A DNA stretch of 47,282 bases from Piromyces finnis (taxonomy: Eukaryota > Neocallimastigomycota > Neocallimastigomycetes > Neocallimastigales > Neocallimastigaceae): the NCBI GenBank assembly GCA_002104945.1, contig MCFH01000109.1, forward strand, positions 1 through 47,282, in the 5' to 3' direction. The position numbers and the translations under genes are program-made. Under the pieces are notes generated by a model. That model did not search any database and had not been told where the DNA came from. It was given only the letters and a program-made list of their open reading frames with translations. This document shows positions 46,061 to 47,282 of this stretch, in pieces (position 1 is the stretch's first letter; every line of letters begins with the position of its first letter).

Positions 46061-46213
46061 AATAAAACTATTAAAATTATAAAATAACTTAAAATAAATT
46101 AATAAAACTAGTGGATATTGTTAAAGCTCGTACAATAGCTGTCGAGATAAAACAATATAAGATAACAGAAGAAGTAGTTAAAAAGTTGTAATATAACTAC
46201 CAATCCGTTATCA
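46061..46213 (+). repeat. inverted partial copy of gypsy-2 LTR
   Basis: Reverse complement of 19793 to about 19943, with CCGTTATCA at its right edge and TGTAA after it, as at the original junction. Confidence 0.85.
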
Positions 46214-46218
46214 TGTAA

Positions 46219-46263
46219 TGATAAAGAATGAAATTTATAAATAATGAATTAATAGAATAGCTG
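46219..46263 (+). repeat. inverted copy of the LTR C end
   Basis: Reverse complement of 19743-19787, in the same order between the gypsy-2 LTR and LTR B, with the same ATTTT duplication at 46264-46268. Confidence 0.87.
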
Positions 46264-46268
46264 ATTTT

Positions 46269-47282
46269 TGTCAAGAATAGAAGACGATTAAAAAATAAAT
46301 TAAATGTTCAAATAAACAACTTAAAAATCAAATTTATATTTCAAAAAGTATAAAACACTTTTAAAAATAATTAAAAAGATCACTTGGAAAAATTTAATAT
46401 TGAAAAGGGTTAAGGATCACAAAAATTTAATTTTCAATAAATTAACCCTTGAGAAGAAAATGTGCTATACGAAACTAGTGATAACTTCTGAATCTCGTGT
46501 CCTATTTTCCTTTTCTAGAGACTTCAAACCAATTTTATTAGAAAGTACTAGTTGAGATCTATATTCTCACAAATTTTCAGCTAATTTAGACCACTAGTTC
46601 TTGAGATATAGCTATTTAAAGAATTAATTAGTTCCAATTAATATATAATAATATATATTAAAATAATTAATATTAATTTATATAATTAAAGTCATTATTC
46701 AAGTCATCCAACTTTCTATAAATAATTTAATTTAAAAATTCTCCATTATTATTAAATAAGGTTAGATAATAAATATTCTTGATTACAAACCTAATCAATT
46801 ATAAAAATTAATTAATAAATTTTCAAATAATTTTGATTAATAACCTCAATCATAATCAAACCAAAAAGCCTTTGGATCAAAAATCATTAGTTATAATTAT
46901 TAATTAATTAATCATGAGAATATATAATTAGTATCAGTAATTGTTATTCTCAATCTATAATATTAAATATTTACAATTTAAATGGTTAAAACAATACTTT
47001 TATTTTAAAAGTAATTTAAAAGATTAATCTTAAGATCTATCATATGAATTCATATTATTAATATCAATATCAATTATTAATATTTTAATTTAAAATTATT
47101 TTATTTTTATCTTTATTATTAATATCAATATTAAAATCAATGTAATTTTATTATATGTAAGAAAAAAGTATTTAAACAAAGAATTGAAATCAATTTTGAA
47201 ATTCTTTGTAAGATTATTAATTATTAATTATTAATTATAATATAACTTAATAAATATTATCTTAATAAATAACTAATTAATA
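46269..47282. mobile_element. inverted LTR B, copy 3, cut by window end
   Basis: Reverse complement of 18723-19737 approximately. Diagnostic positions (for example GAGATCTATATTCTC and AGACTTCAAACC) follow copy 2 and not copy 1, so it came from the same nested locus. Confidence 0.9.

Overview
This window is a very AT-rich, gene-poor stretch of nuclear DNA from a eukaryote. It is built almost entirely from nested LTR retrotransposons, with three tRNA genes (one Ser, two Cys) and no recognisable host protein gene. The low G+C, Asn/Lys-rich proteins and mix of Ty1/copia and Ty3/gypsy elements best fit an early-diverging, extremely AT-rich fungus, for example the anaerobic gut fungi. That is inference: no host gene fixes the taxon, and an AT-rich protist is not excluded.

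Regions 1-11654: a stub of copia gag (1-39) is cut by an LTR-flanked element without coding capacity (LTR A, 40-783; interior 784-5303; second LTR from 5304). The interior carries a degenerate short-repeat array and eight related hairpins with a conserved loop and compensatory base changes. The second LTR is split by copia-1 (5360-10945), which has identical 274-bp LTRs. Its polyprotein is interrupted by a solo LTR A (8078-8801).

11655-24218: a truncated, frameshifted gypsy pol on the minus strand (gypsy-1), a hairpin-rich spacer, a solo LTR B, a gypsy-like pair of LTR C with a non-coding interior (a second solo LTR B sits in one of the pair), then gypsy-2 (19793-24213), which keeps gag and protease but has lost reverse transcriptase and integrase.

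24219-35811: solo LTR D holding copia-2 (24275-30186), which has an intact 1763-residue Gag-Pol; then tRNA-Ser, tRNA-Cys and an inverted pair of LTR D around a solo LTR F.

35812-44541: gypsy-3, nearly complete on the minus strand, with gag, protease, RT, RNase H and integrase. It has one nonsense codon, one pro/pol frame change and a long leader containing a poly(A)-tailed, tRNA-like SINE insertion. 44542-47282: a spacer, a second tRNA-Cys and an inverted composite duplication of two blocks found earlier in the window.

How the parts work together: both gypsy gag genes end at a TTTAAAC/T heptamer, then 6 nt, then a 7-bp stem, a classic -1 frameshift layout that would set the Gag to Gag-Pro(-Pol) ratio. 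Both copia elements start their primer-binding site with GATTAAGA, which fits priming from the anticodon arm of tRNA-Lys(CUU). Gypsy-3 fits the 3' end of tRNA-Tyr. Most insertions carry clean 4- or 5-bp target duplications, so their relative order can be read.
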